The translations under genes were made by a program, and so were the position numbers. DNA of 64,000 nt. Origin: an uncultured Erythrobacter sp. Its GTDB lineage: Bacteria; Pseudomonadota; Alphaproteobacteria; Sphingomonadales; Sphingomonadaceae. The notes beneath the pieces were generated by a model, which was given only the letters and a program-made list of their open reading frames with translations, searched no databases and was not told the origin of the DNA. The stretch is taken from contig CANLZP010000003.1 in the NCBI GenBank assembly GCA_947495695.1, forward strand, positions 186,001 to 250,000, written 5' to 3'. Of this stretch, positions 19,379 through 27,978 are shown in pieces (positions within the stretch are counted from its first letter, which is position 1; each line of letters opens with the position of its first letter).

Positions 19379-20452
19379 ATGAAGCAATTGCCGCAAGACT
19401 TTTATGCTGGCGATCTGTTTGGAGAGATCCATCAGGCGGAAAACACGCCGAAAAAGCGCCCAGGGACCGCTTTTCTGCCGGGTCTTGCGATTTGCGCCAC
19501 GGCCAGTTTGGCGGCGATGTGGCTGGCGCAATATTATGGCTTTCCCCTGATCCTGTTAGGCTTGCTGATCGGGCTGGCGCTCAGCTTTGCCTCGGAAGAT
19601 GTGCGAACTCATGCAGGATTGGATTTTGCTGCTCGCCATGGACTGCGTCTGGGCATTGTGGTGCTGGGGCTACAGATTACGGTCATGCAGGTGGCGGCGT
19701 CGGGCTGGGTGACATTTGCCGGGCTGGCCCTCGTTATGCTGGCAGCCTTTACCAGCGGCGTTATGGCGTCACGTTTGATCGGGGAGGGGCGCGAGGCAGG
19801 CGTTCTGGCAGGCGGGGCGACCGCCATTTGTGGAGCCTCTGCCGCCTTGGCCCTATATGGTGTTATCGGGCAGAACAGGCTTGATCCGACCCGTTTCTCA
19901 ATCGTGCTGGTAGGGGTCGCTTTGGCCAGCGCTATTGCGATGACAGTCTATCCGGTCCTGGCTCAGATGCTGGGATTGAGTGATGCGCAGGCCGGATTTT
20001 TGATCGGTGCATCGGTCCATGATGTCGCTCAGGCGATTGGCGCGGGGTTCAGCTTCTCTGATCCGGCCGGCGCGGATGCAACGATCGTCAAGCTGGCGCG
20101 GGTGGCGATGTTGGCGCCGATTGTTGCGCTGGTTGCCGTCTGGCTTGGCCGGGGAGAGGACGCTGGAAGACAGGCGCGACCACTGTGGCGCAAGGTTGCC
20201 GTTCCCTGGTTCATCGTGGGGTTCTTGGCGCTGGTGGGCCTCAACAGCATAATTGAAGTGCCACAAGCGGTGCGCGACAACGGCCTCACTCTATCAAAAA
20301 CGCTGCTTTTGCTGGCGGTAACTGCTGCTGCGATGCGCTCTCGGCTGGCGTTGCTTTTGGAAGCAGGTCCGAGACCGCTCGTTCCCGTCTTTGCTGCCAC
20401 GCTGGCATCCTTCGTCACTGCCTTGATGGTGGCAGCATTGATGCTGGATTGA
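19379..20452 (+). CDS. YeiH/UPF0324 family putative exporter
   Basis: About 357 residues from an ATG preceded by GAAGGGG. The chain has around ten transmembrane helices. Family segments include the first-helix region PGLAICATASLAAMWLA, GLRLGIVVLGLQIT and the central GGATAICGASAALA stretch. The family is often annotated as a putative sulfate exporter (YeiH type), but transport has been little tested. A 258-base divergent region separates it from purC; it shows no gene and probably holds both promoters. No adjacent LysR-type regulator is present, unlike in enterobacteria. Confidence 0.9.
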   Translation: MKQLPQDFYAGDLFGEIHQAENTPKKRPGTAFLPGLAICATASLAAMWLAQYYGFPLILLGLLIGLALSFASEDVRTHAGLDFAARHGLRLGIVVLGLQITVMQVAASGWVTFAGLALVMLAAFTSGVMASRLIGEGREAGVLAGGATAICGASAALALYGVIGQNRLDPTRFSIVLVGVALASAIAMTVYPVLAQMLGLSDAQAGFLIGASVHDVAQAIGAGFSFSDPAGADATIVKLARVAMLAPIVALVAVWLGRGEDAGRQARPLWRKVAVPWFIVGFLALVGLNSIIEVPQAVRDNGLTLSKTLLLLAVTAAAMRSRLALLLEAGPRPLVPVFAATLASFVTALMVAALMLD

Positions 20453-20474
20453 GGCGGCTGATTGAGCGGAAAAG

Positions 20475-20549
20475 TGGTGCCCGGGGGCGGATTTGAACCA
20501 CCGACACGCGGATTTTCAATCCGCTGCTCTACCCCTGAGCTACCCGGGC
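20475..20549 (-). tRNA. tRNA-Phe (GAA)
   Basis: The minus strand folds into a complete 75-nt cloverleaf. It has acceptor GCCCGGG/CCCGGGC, D-arm GCTC-GAGC, anticodon stem GCGGA/TCCGC with loop TTGAAAA (anticodon GAA), 5-nt variable loop, T-arm GGTGG-TTCAAAT-CCGCC and an encoded CCA end. It lies directly downstream of yacG on the same strand, matching the yacG-tRNA-Phe arrangement common in sphingomonads. Confidence 0.97.
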
Positions 20550-20668
20550 ATTCGCTGCGGCTACTGTCTGGAAGAAAACTCCAAACCGGCGAGCAAATGA
20601 GTGCGGGCCTATGGCGAAGCCGCGCACGATTGGCAAGGGGTATTTCGCGATCCCTTGCCGCAAATTGA

Positions 20669-20851
20669 CTAATTCTGCTGGTCCCAATCCTGCGCTGCAA
20701 TTTCTTCAGGATCAACGGCGCGTCCCGGCACGGCGTAACCATCGCCGAACCATTGGCTCAAATCACGGTCTTTGCAGCGGATTGAGCAAAAGGGTGTATG
20801 CTCTTCCGCGCGAGGCTTCTTGCAAATGGGGCAGGGTTTTGTCGTGCTCAT
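20669..20851 (-). CDS. yacG: DNA gyrase inhibitor YacG, zinc protein
   Basis: A 60-residue protein with the CPIC...FCSIRC zinc knuckle (Cys7, Cys10, Cys22, Cys26) and the KDRDLSQWFGDGYAVPG segment typical of YacG. In E. coli YacG binds GyrB and blocks DNA binding by gyrase. Its start overlaps the stop of the RNase E/G-like gene by four bases (ATGA), indicating coupling. It is the last protein gene of the infA operon. Confidence 0.95.
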   Translation of the reverse strand: MSTTKPCPICKKPRAEEHTPFCSIRCKDRDLSQWFGDGYAVPGRAVDPEEIAAQDWDQQN

Positions 20852-21828
20852 GATGTGATGGATTGCGCGAATCCAGCCTCCAACGCAAGACTAGGATCAA
20901 TTTCGATCCGCAAAACTTTGCCCGATTTTTCACGCAATTCGATCAGCCATGCCTCGTCCATCGCTGCCTTTACAGCCGGATGGCAATGCAGCAGCAATTG
21001 GCCGGGATCGGTGATAGCCGCTGCCTGACGCAGCAGGTACCGCGCACAGGCGCTTGAGCGAGAGAAGGTCAGCCGGTGCAGTAAGGAAGGCACCTCAAGC
21101 CGGGCAACCAATTGGACAAAGCCAAAACCATTCATCGCGGTGCGCTCGTGCGGCCAATTGTCCAAGGCATCGGCCAGCGCGGCGTCCACCGCCTTGCGGT
21201 CAGCCTTGTTGGCAATTGTAGGGAAATCGATCCCGATGTTTCCGCCCAGATCCATCCATCTGACGGCCCTTGCAATGGCGGGGATCGCTGCCATCGCCAA
21301 CTCGCGCGCGGATCCGGTGCCGTCGATGTCGATCAATGTCATCGCAGGGGTCGGGCTGATCACCAGATTACCACCGGCAAATGCCATCTCGCCCTCGGCA
21401 GCCAAGCTCCAGACCTCTTCCCACATTCCGGCGGGCAAGCGATGGACCCACTTGCCCCGGATCAATTTGTCCATCGGAGCAATCGCATCAGGCGCGGGTT
21501 GATCGGCAAAATGGCGCCCTTGCGCTCTTTTGAAGCGGCCCCGCTCTGCCATCGGCTCGCGGTGGATCATGATCCGAACGTCGCTGCCCTCGCTTGCATC
21601 GCGGGGCAGATCAGGCACCTCTACCTCAAACCCTGCTGCGGGGGCTTGGGTGAGGCACAGCGCGCGGGCGGAGCCTTTGGATCGCTTGATCACCTTGGCG
21701 GTGGCAATTGTTCCTGCACATATTTTGCTGAACCAGTTGAGCCGCGCGGCCAAAATTTGGTCATTTTCGACCAAAAGAGAGCGATACTCCCCGAAACTTT
21801 CCTCGTGAATCCACTCAGCCAATGTCAA
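20848..21828 (-). CDS. Compact ribonuclease E/G-like protein
   Basis: A 326-residue protein related to the catalytic part of RNase E/G, which cleaves single-stranded RNA during rRNA maturation and mRNA decay. The magnesium-site aspartates appear to be kept: DIDGTGSARE (Asp169 region) and LGGNIGIDFPT (Asp201). It is much shorter than E. coli RNase G (about 490 residues). The N-terminal S1-like region is reduced, and the zinc-link CPxCxG motif is absent. It overlaps maf upstream by 14 bases and yacG downstream by four. Whether it is an active nuclease is uncertain. Confidence 0.85.
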   Translation of the reverse strand: MTLAEWIHEESFGEYRSLLVENDQILAARLNWFSKICAGTIATAKVIKRSKGSARALCLTQAPAAGFEVEVPDLPRDASEGSDVRIMIHREPMAERGRFKRAQGRHFADQPAPDAIAPMDKLIRGKWVHRLPAGMWEEVWSLAAEGEMAFAGGNLVISPTPAMTLIDIDGTGSARELAMAAIPAIARAVRWMDLGGNIGIDFPTIANKADRKAVDAALADALDNWPHERTAMNGFGFVQLVARLEVPSLLHRLTFSRSSACARYLLRQAAAITDPGQLLLHCHPAVKAAMDEAWLIELREKSGKVLRIEIDPSLALEAGFAQSITS

Positions 21829-22399
21829 AGCCTGCAGACTTCAATAAAGCGCGCGTTTCATACAGAGGCAGCCCGACAACGCCGGAATGGCTACCGTCTA
21901 TGCGCAGGATCAGACCTTCGGCCGCGCCCTGGATGGCATATCCGCCGGCTTTTCCTTCCCATTCGCCGCTGGCTATATAGGCATCAATCTCGGCCGTGGT
22001 CAGCGGTTTGAAGCGCACCAGAGTTTCTGACAATCGCTCGCGCAGTGTGCCGTCAGCTGAGCGAACGGCAATGGCCGATAGGACAATGTGACGCCGCCCG
22101 GACAGGATGGACAGGCAATTGCGCGCAGTCTGCTCGTCCTCGGCCTTGGGCAAGATGCGGTGGCCAGCGGCCACTACCGTATCGCCCGCCAACACGCATC
22201 CTTCAGCCGTTACCGCGTTGCATTTCTCCCGGGCCATACGCTTGGCGTAATCTCTGGGACGCTCGCCCGGATGCACCGCTTCATCAATATCGGCGGGCTG
22301 CACCGCATTGGGTGTAACACCCAATCGGGCAAGCAATTCCAGCCGCCGTGGACTGGCAGAAGCAAGAGTCAAATAGGGTTGATTGGCAGGCGCGCTCAT
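21815..22399 (-). CDS. maf: Maf-family nucleotide pyrophosphatase
   Basis: A 194-residue protein with the family-defining N-terminus LASASPRRLELLARLG, the DEAVHPGERP and ADTVVAAG-like (here AGDTVVAAG) substrate-site segments, and the GEWEGKAGGYAIQG region. Maf proteins hydrolyse non-canonical or modified nucleoside triphosphates to monophosphates and are linked to septum control in some bacteria. It sits 13 bases after infA on the same strand and its end overlaps the RNase-like gene. Confidence 0.94.
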   Translation of the reverse strand: MSAPANQPYLTLASASPRRLELLARLGVTPNAVQPADIDEAVHPGERPRDYAKRMAREKCNAVTAEGCVLAGDTVVAAGHRILPKAEDEQTARNCLSILSGRRHIVLSAIAVRSADGTLRERLSETLVRFKPLTTAEIDAYIASGEWEGKAGGYAIQGAAEGLILRIDGSHSGVVGLPLYETRALLKSAGFDIG

Positions 22400-22412
22400 T
22401 CAGCGCAGCCGC

Positions 22413-22670
22413 TTATTGAGGGCCGGGGCCCTGACCAGGACCGCCGCGACCAGGCATAAAGCGATAGGTGATCCGCGCCTTGGTCAAATCGTAAGGGGTC
22501 AGCTCGCACAGGACCTCGTCACCCACCAACACGCGGATGCGATTTTTGCGCATTTTACCCGCAGTATGGCCGAGCACCTCGTGACCGTTTTCAAGCTCAA
22601 CCCGGAACATCGCATTGGGCAGCAGTTCTACCACCTTGCCGCGCATTTCGAGGAGTTCTTCTTTGGCCAT
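22413..22670 (-). CDS. infA: Translation initiation factor IF-1
   Basis: An 85-residue single-OB-fold protein that binds the ribosomal A site during initiation. The [19 protein letters not shown] start and the [16 protein letters not shown] and [11 protein letters not shown] segments are diagnostic. The usual 72-residue core is followed by a short Gly/Pro-rich tail ([12 protein letters not shown]) seen in many sphingomonad homologues. It heads the minus-strand operon infA-maf-RNase-yacG-tRNA-Phe. The 245-base region upstream is shared with the divergent TonB-dependent receptor gene. Confidence 0.97.
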   Translation of the reverse strand: MAKEELLEMRGKVVELLPNAMFRVELENGHEVLGHTAGKMRKNRIRVLVGDEVLCELTPYDLTKARITYRFMPGRGGPGQGPGPQ

Positions 22671-22915
22671 GTAAATCCTTGTTCTGTGTTCAAGTGCAAT
22701 CTGTCGCGGCGCTTTAGCCGCGCTGGAATGAAAAGGAAACCCTCGGGAGAAAACAGCGAACTTGTGCGTTGGTTCAGCAACACCGGGCAGGTGCTCACAA
22801 TATCGAGCTGCGATTTCGTGCCAATGCGATGACACGTGCCTTCCATTTGCTGTGATGCAAAATATTACAATTCAGCCGCTTGCGTGAATGCGCTGCCTTG
22901 GTGAGTACTGCGACT

Positions 22916-25462
22916 ATGAAGCCTGCCCATTCCTTGCTGTCGAGTGCTGCGCCGATTGCAGTGCTGGTGTTGCCCATCGCAGCCCATGCTCAAACCGCCA
23001 ATTCGGCTCCCCCGCAGGGTGCCGATGATGTCGAATTGTACAGCGATGGCGACAGTATTGTGGTGACGGGCGAGCGGCTTCGCGGTCAATTGCAGGTCGA
23101 ACAGGCTCCAATCCTAGAGCTGAACGAGGCTGACGTTGCTGGCATCGGGGCCAATTCCATCGCCGAAATTCTGCAGGTAATTGCCCCCCAAACCAGCTCG
23201 TCGCGCCGCCGCGGAGGCGGTGGTCGACCAGCCATTCTGGTGAATGGTTTGCGGATTTCCAGCTTTCGCGAATTACGTTCTTACCCACCCGAAGCCATTC
23301 GCAAGGTCGAGGTATTGCCCGAAGAAGTTGCTGTAAAATTTGGGTTTTCGGCTGATCAGAGGGTGGTCAATCTGATCCTGAAGGACAATTTCTCCAGCCG
23401 CGAAATCGAGTTTGAATATGAGGGGCCGAGCGAAGGAGGCTATCTTGCTCGCGAGGCAGAATTCACGCTGCTGAAACTTGATTCGGGCAAGAGATTAAAC
23501 GTTACGGCCGAGGTGCGTGACACGTCCACCCTCACCGAGTCAGAGCGCGACATTATCCAAACCGAGGGATCGAGCAGCCTGGTGGCGGGCGATCCCGACC
23601 CGGCCCAATTCCGTAGTCTGGTAGATGACAGTCTGGATATCGAAGCGACGGTCAATTGGACATCTTCCAATCTCGATAATGGTTCGCTGTTTTCGCTCAA
23701 CGGAACGTATGAACGCGAACAGCGCACGCGTCTTTCAGGCCTCAACTCGGCCCTGTTGACTAATCCCGATGGCATTGAGGCGTTTCGCGTGTTTGGCGAA
23801 GAGACGCCGCTCAGGACACGGGTGAGCAGCGACAGTTTTTCAGCTGGATCAACCTATAGCCGGCCGATGGGACTGTTTCAGTTCACTGCCACAAGTGATG
23901 CCAATTGGTCGCAAACCAAAACTCGGATCGACAAGGCCTTTGATCCGCGGGCGCTGATCGATGCGGCGCTTTTGGGTGATCTGGCGCTGGATGGGGCATT
24001 GCCCGCCAATGCCGATGCAGGCTTTGACACCGCCAATAATCGCAACCTTAGCACTACCAATCAGATCACTTTGCGGGGCAGTCCGCTTATGCTGCCAGCC
24101 GGAGAGGTTTCGACCACATTTGACGGCGGGTTTGATTGGAAGCGGATCGAGAGTGAGGACAGCAGAACCGCTGCCGACACCAAGCTGACCCGGGCACGCT
24201 GGGAAGTGGGCACCAATGTATCGATCCCCATTGCCGAGCGGGGCGGTGCATGGGGTGCCATTGGAGATGTGTCGATCAGCTTCAGTGGGGGGCTAGAAGA
24301 ATTATCGGACTTTGGCACTCTGATTGATGCCAACACCGGGCTGAATTGGGGTGTGACCGACGGCTTGGACCTGTCTGCCAACTATATCTACACACAAGTT
24401 GCGCCCAGCCTGACCCAGCTGGGAAGTCCTGAAATTCAGACACTAAACGTACCGGTGTTTGATTTTGTGGCTGGCCAAACCGTGCTGGCCACGGTGATCA
24501 CGGGCGGCAATCAAGACCTTCAAGCAGAGACGCAGAAGGATTGGAAATTCGCGGCCAATTGGCGCGTTCCGTTGATCGAGAATTCCCGGCTAACGGCGGA
24601 ATATGTGCGCAATAGGTCGAGCAATGTCACCAGCGCCTTTCCGTCGGTTACGCAAGCGATTGAGGCCGCATTTCCAGATCGAATTGTGCGCGATGGCAGC
24701 GGCCAATTGATCGAAGTGGATCGCCGCCCAATCACCTTTGAAAGCACCCGGTCAAAGCGGTTGGTGTTTGGATTTACCACTCGCGGCAGCTTCGGCAAAG
24801 CCAGCCCCGGCGGCCGGCCTGATGGTGCGGGCAGGGGCAATGCTGGGAGGCCACCGGCGCCCGATGGACAAAACCCAAAACCAACGGAGGGTGCAAAGCC
24901 CAATGCGACTGCTCCGGCTGCAGAGGGCCGCGGCGCTGCAAGAGGTGGCGCGGGCGTCATAAGGCGCGGCTTTGGGCGCGACGGGCGGGGGCGCTATTTC
25001 GTCAACCTCACCCATTCGGTTGAGCTCGACAATGTGATCCTGATCGCTGCCAACGCCCCGGTCCTGGACCAGCTGGACGGCGATACGACGCAGACTTTGG
25101 GCTTCCCGCGGCATACCACCTCGATGCGGGCTGGCATTTTCCGCAAGGGCAAAGGGCTTCGGGTGACGGCGGATTATACCGGCAGTGCGCGGGTTAATGG
25201 CAGTGGTTTGCCGGGCAGCAGCGATCTGTCGATCGACGATCTGCTGACGATTGATCTGCGATTGTTCGTGAATTTGGGCGAAGTGTTGAAAAAGCCCGAT
25301 ACATTTCTGGACGATCTCAGGCTCGCATTCAGAGCTGACAATGTGTTCAATGCGCGGCGCAATGTGCGCGACGAAAATGGCGCTGTCCCGCTGGCCTTTC
25401 AGCCAGGATTACTGGACCCGACGGGCCGCTTTATCGGGATCGATATTCGCAAGATATTCTGA
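22916..25462 (+). CDS. TonB-dependent outer-membrane receptor
   Basis: About 848 residues. A signal peptide ends near AHAQT, followed by a TonB-box-like DSIVVTGERL, a plug domain with PAILVNGLRISSFREL and a long beta-barrel ending in IDIRKIF with the C-terminal aromatic residue needed for outer-membrane insertion. A Gly/Pro/Arg-rich, low-complexity insertion at about residues 623-693 interrupts the barrel region and is odd for the family. The substrate (siderophore, vitamin, sugar or peptide) cannot be inferred; no transporter or regulator partner is adjacent. The frame is open 36 bases upstream, but the ATG at 22916 gives the better signal peptide. Confidence 0.9.
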   Translation: MKPAHSLLSSAAPIAVLVLPIAAHAQTANSAPPQGADDVELYSDGDSIVVTGERLRGQLQVEQAPILELNEADVAGIGANSIAEILQVIAPQTSSSRRRGGGGRPAILVNGLRISSFRELRSYPPEAIRKVEVLPEEVAVKFGFSADQRVVNLILKDNFSSREIEFEYEGPSEGGYLAREAEFTLLKLDSGKRLNVTAEVRDTSTLTESERDIIQTEGSSSLVAGDPDPAQFRSLVDDSLDIEATVNWTSSNLDNGSLFSLNGTYEREQRTRLSGLNSALLTNPDGIEAFRVFGEETPLRTRVSSDSFSAGSTYSRPMGLFQFTATSDANWSQTKTRIDKAFDPRALIDAALLGDLALDGALPANADAGFDTANNRNLSTTNQITLRGSPLMLPAGEVSTTFDGGFDWKRIESEDSRTAADTKLTRARWEVGTNVSIPIAERGGAWGAIGDVSISFSGGLEELSDFGTLIDANTGLNWGVTDGLDLSANYIYTQVAPSLTQLGSPEIQTLNVPVFDFVAGQTVLATVITGGNQDLQAETQKDWKFAANWRVPLIENSRLTAEYVRNRSSNVTSAFPSVTQAIEAAFPDRIVRDGSGQLIEVDRRPITFESTRSKRLVFGFTTRGSFGKASPGGRPDGAGRGNAGRPPAPDGQNPKPTEGAKPNATAPAAEGRGAARGGAGVIRRGFGRDGRGRYFVNLTHSVELDNVILIAANAPVLDQLDGDTTQTLGFPRHTTSMRAGIFRKGKGLRVTADYTGSARVNGSGLPGSSDLSIDDLLTIDLRLFVNLGEVLKKPDTFLDDLRLAFRADNVFNARRNVRDENGAVPLAFQPGLLDPTGRFIGIDIRKIF

Positions 25463-25504
25463 CCGCACAATTGCAGCCAGCTGCGCGAGTTATACCGGCT
25501 GATC

Positions 25505-26302
25505 TCAGCTTAGAACGGTTTTGGGGAACATCCAGCGCTGTGCGAGGCTTGGCTCAAATGGCTTCCATGCCCCTTCTTCCTGCCGCAGACGGTCTGCAAT
25601 CGCGATCATCACCGACGGATTAACGCCCAAGCCAATGTGGCTGGCATAAACTTCGATATTTTCGGTCGGCGTATCAGCGGGATGCTGAACCGATCCACGC
25701 CAATGCACCACACCATCGGTTTTGGTGAGAATGGAGGTGGTGGGAACCGGCGGGGCATCGTTCAGACCCTCGAAATTTCCGTCCTTCAAAACTTCGGGCT
25801 CTTCTCCGTTGAAGAATTCGAACAAGCGCCGCGCATTGGTGTGATTGCGATCATCGCTAATCGGACTGCCCAGTGAAATGACTGTGCGAACCAGTTCAGG
25901 GTGCATTTTGGTCAGCTCGCGGGCCAATACGCCGCCCAGGCTCCAGCCGATCAACGATACTTTGCCGCCGCTTTCCTCGTGCAGGCGGGTCACTTGCGTT
26001 CTGAGGCGTTCAACCAGAGCATTGTCGATCCGCACATTGCGCCCGCTGTCCCAGCCATGGGCGTCATAACCCAAACGCTTCAGCAAGCGGCGCATTGGCG
26101 CGGTCGAGCTGTTTGAGGCCATAAAGCCGGGTAGCACCATCACCGCATGCCCATCGCCGCCCTTGAGCGTCGAGAGATAGCCGCGCGTCATATAGAAAGC
26201 GCCAAATTCGAAAATTGCCCGGCCTTCGGCCAGCGCCCAAAATGGGCTGGGTGGCCGTGCCGTGGTCTCAAAGGCAAAATCTGCCGGTGCTGCGCTCGCC
26301 AT
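25505..26302 (-). CDS. Alpha/beta-hydrolase (lipase/acyltransferase-like)
   Basis: A 265-residue alpha/beta-hydrolase. The nucleophile elbow is IGWSLGG with Ser121, the oxyanion-region segment is MVLPGFMASNSS, and a C-terminal SHIGLGVNP supplies a plausible catalytic histidine. The overall pattern resembles PGAP1/esterase-like proteins found beside wax ester synthases. The start codon overlaps the stop of the wax ester synthase (TAATG). This strongly suggests a shared lipid task such as ester hydrolysis or acyl transfer; the exact substrate is unknown. Confidence 0.87.
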   Translation of the reverse strand: MASAAPADFAFETTARPPSPFWALAEGRAIFEFGAFYMTRGYLSTLKGGDGHAVMVLPGFMASNSSTAPMRRLLKRLGYDAHGWDSGRNVRIDNALVERLRTQVTRLHEESGGKVSLIGWSLGGVLARELTKMHPELVRTVISLGSPISDDRNHTNARRLFEFFNGEEPEVLKDGNFEGLNDAPPVPTTSILTKTDGVVHWRGSVQHPADTPTENIEVYASHIGLGVNPSVMIAIADRLRQEEGAWKPFEPSLAQRWMFPKTVLS

Positions 26303-27828
26303 TATGCTGTCCTCTGCGACTTTTTCTTAGTTTTTGTGGTTTTCGTTTGGTCGCTATCTTGTCCCAGTGCCTTGGCCGCGTCCAGCAGATCGGCAAAACT
26401 TTCCTCAATGCAGGCAATGTAGAAGTCTGGATCGGGCAGCAATTTGCGACAGGCGGTGAAGGAAACGGTTGCCTCGTCGCGATAGGATTGCACCACATGG
26501 CCCAAACCCAACCCATCGGTCAGGCACAACAGACCCATCATGCTTTCCAGCCGCGCACCGCTGGAATAAATCGATACTGGCGGGCCAGGAACATTGGTCA
26601 CCACGGTAGAGAAGGGCGGTCCGACCCGATTGGCCAGACCCAGCCTGGTATAAAGCTGAGCGCCCAATGCCATGAACAGCGCAGGGCTGACCTTACTGAT
26701 CTCGGTCATATTGCGCGCGCCAACCGCTTCGGTCATCGCTTTGCTGTTGGAAGTTTGCGAATAGACATAGGCCAAGCGCTCTGCCGGGTCTTCCAGGTGC
26801 GAACCCAGCGGTGCGATCATGGCGGCGACTTGGTTACCCATATCGCCCTTTTCCTCGCTCGAGCGGACCGATATCGGGGCCATTGCGGTGAGAGTCTTTT
26901 CGGGCAAATCATTCTTTGACGCGAGATATTTGCGCATTGATCCGCCTACGATCGACAAAAACACGTCATTGACCTTGGACCCTGGCGCGAGCGCGCGGAT
27001 CGATTTGATATCTTCAAGTTTAAAGCTGCGTCCCTCCACCACGCGGTGGGGCGAGATTACGGCGTTGAAACGACAGCGCGGGGCCAGCATCTCTCCGTGG
27101 ATGTTGAAATCTTTGTTCACCAGGCCCTGAATTGCCTTGGTCAGTCCGGGTATGGCTTGGGCTGCAACATTCACCTGACGCATTGGATTGGTGACAGCGT
27201 TCCACCAGCTGCGGGCGAGCAAGCCAACGGTGCTGGGCTCAGCCTCTGGCTGCCAATCGTCATGCTTTTCCAACGGCGCAGGATCAGGCTCCAGCGTGTG
27301 CATGGCCTCCATCAGGTCGATCCCGCTCATCCCGTCAATGGCAGAGTGGTGAACCTTGGTTACAAAAGCAAAGCTACCCTTGGCGATGCCGTCGACATTA
27401 TCGAGGCCCTCGATCACGGTAAATTCCCATGGTGGACGCTTCAGATCCAGCGGCCGGGCGAAAACGCGGGCCGCCTGAATACACAATTGGCGCCAATCGC
27501 CGGGCTTGGGCAAGGCCACATGCCGCACGTGATATTCGAGATCGAAATCCTCGTCTTCTACCCAATAGGGAAAATCGAGGTTGAACGGCACTTGCACCAG
27601 CTTTTGCCGCATGGTGCGCGACAATTGCATGCGCGAACGCAAGAATTCGAGGATATCCTTGAACCGGACGAACCCCTCGGGTGCGGTTTCCGGATTGTAG
27701 ACCAGGATTGAGCCGATGTGCATCGGCGAATTGCGCGTCTCCATTGCGACGAAAGACGCATCCATTCCCTGCAATTGTCGCAAGGCTCTCTCCCACTGTT
27801 TGCCGTCGTCCGCGGTTAACCGCTGCAC
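26302..27828 (-). CDS. Wax ester synthase/diacylglycerol acyltransferase (WS/DGAT)
   Basis: A bifunctional acyltransferase that would join acyl-CoA to fatty alcohol or diacylglycerol, giving wax ester or triacylglycerol storage lipid. The active-site HHSAIDG (HHxxxDG) motif is intact near residue 160. The N-terminal QLQGMDASFVAMET block and the C-terminal NVPGPPVSIYSSGARL block (DUF1298 region) are typical. Full length is about 508 residues from the GTG at 27828. A TTG at 27783 with an AGAGAG-type site just upstream would give 493 and fits the family start better. It is translationally coupled to the downstream hydrolase. Confidence 0.93.
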   Translation of the reverse strand: MQRLTADDGKQWERALRQLQGMDASFVAMETRNSPMHIGSILVYNPETAPEGFVRFKDILEFLRSRMQLSRTMRQKLVQVPFNLDFPYWVEDEDFDLEYHVRHVALPKPGDWRQLCIQAARVFARPLDLKRPPWEFTVIEGLDNVDGIAKGSFAFVTKVHHSAIDGMSGIDLMEAMHTLEPDPAPLEKHDDWQPEAEPSTVGLLARSWWNAVTNPMRQVNVAAQAIPGLTKAIQGLVNKDFNIHGEMLAPRCRFNAVISPHRVVEGRSFKLEDIKSIRALAPGSKVNDVFLSIVGGSMRKYLASKNDLPEKTLTAMAPISVRSSEEKGDMGNQVAAMIAPLGSHLEDPAERLAYVYSQTSNSKAMTEAVGARNMTEISKVSPALFMALGAQLYTRLGLANRVGPPFSTVVTNVPGPPVSIYSSGARLESMMGLLCLTDGLGLGHVVQSYRDEATVSFTACRKLLPDPDFYIACIEESFADLLDAAKALGQDSDQTKTTKTKKKSQRTA

Positions 27829-27978
27829 ACAGCATTATTACATTATTGCCCGTTTTCGGGTCACGAAAAGACTTCCTAGCAGGATAATGCTGCAATGCAC
27901 AAGCTAACGTGCACGACAAGTATCAATTGGCTTGCCTTTGGCTTTGATCTGGCCGCAATTCCTGCCTATCTGTGCGAT

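Noticed and set aside
21112..22011. 299-residue plus-strand frame across the RNase-like and maf genes
   Set aside because: It spans two well-supported overlapping genes and its translation is low in hydrophobic core pattern.
27895..27978. Upstream ATG for uvrC
   Set aside because: The extra 28 residues look like random translation, and the next ATG fits the family N-terminus better.
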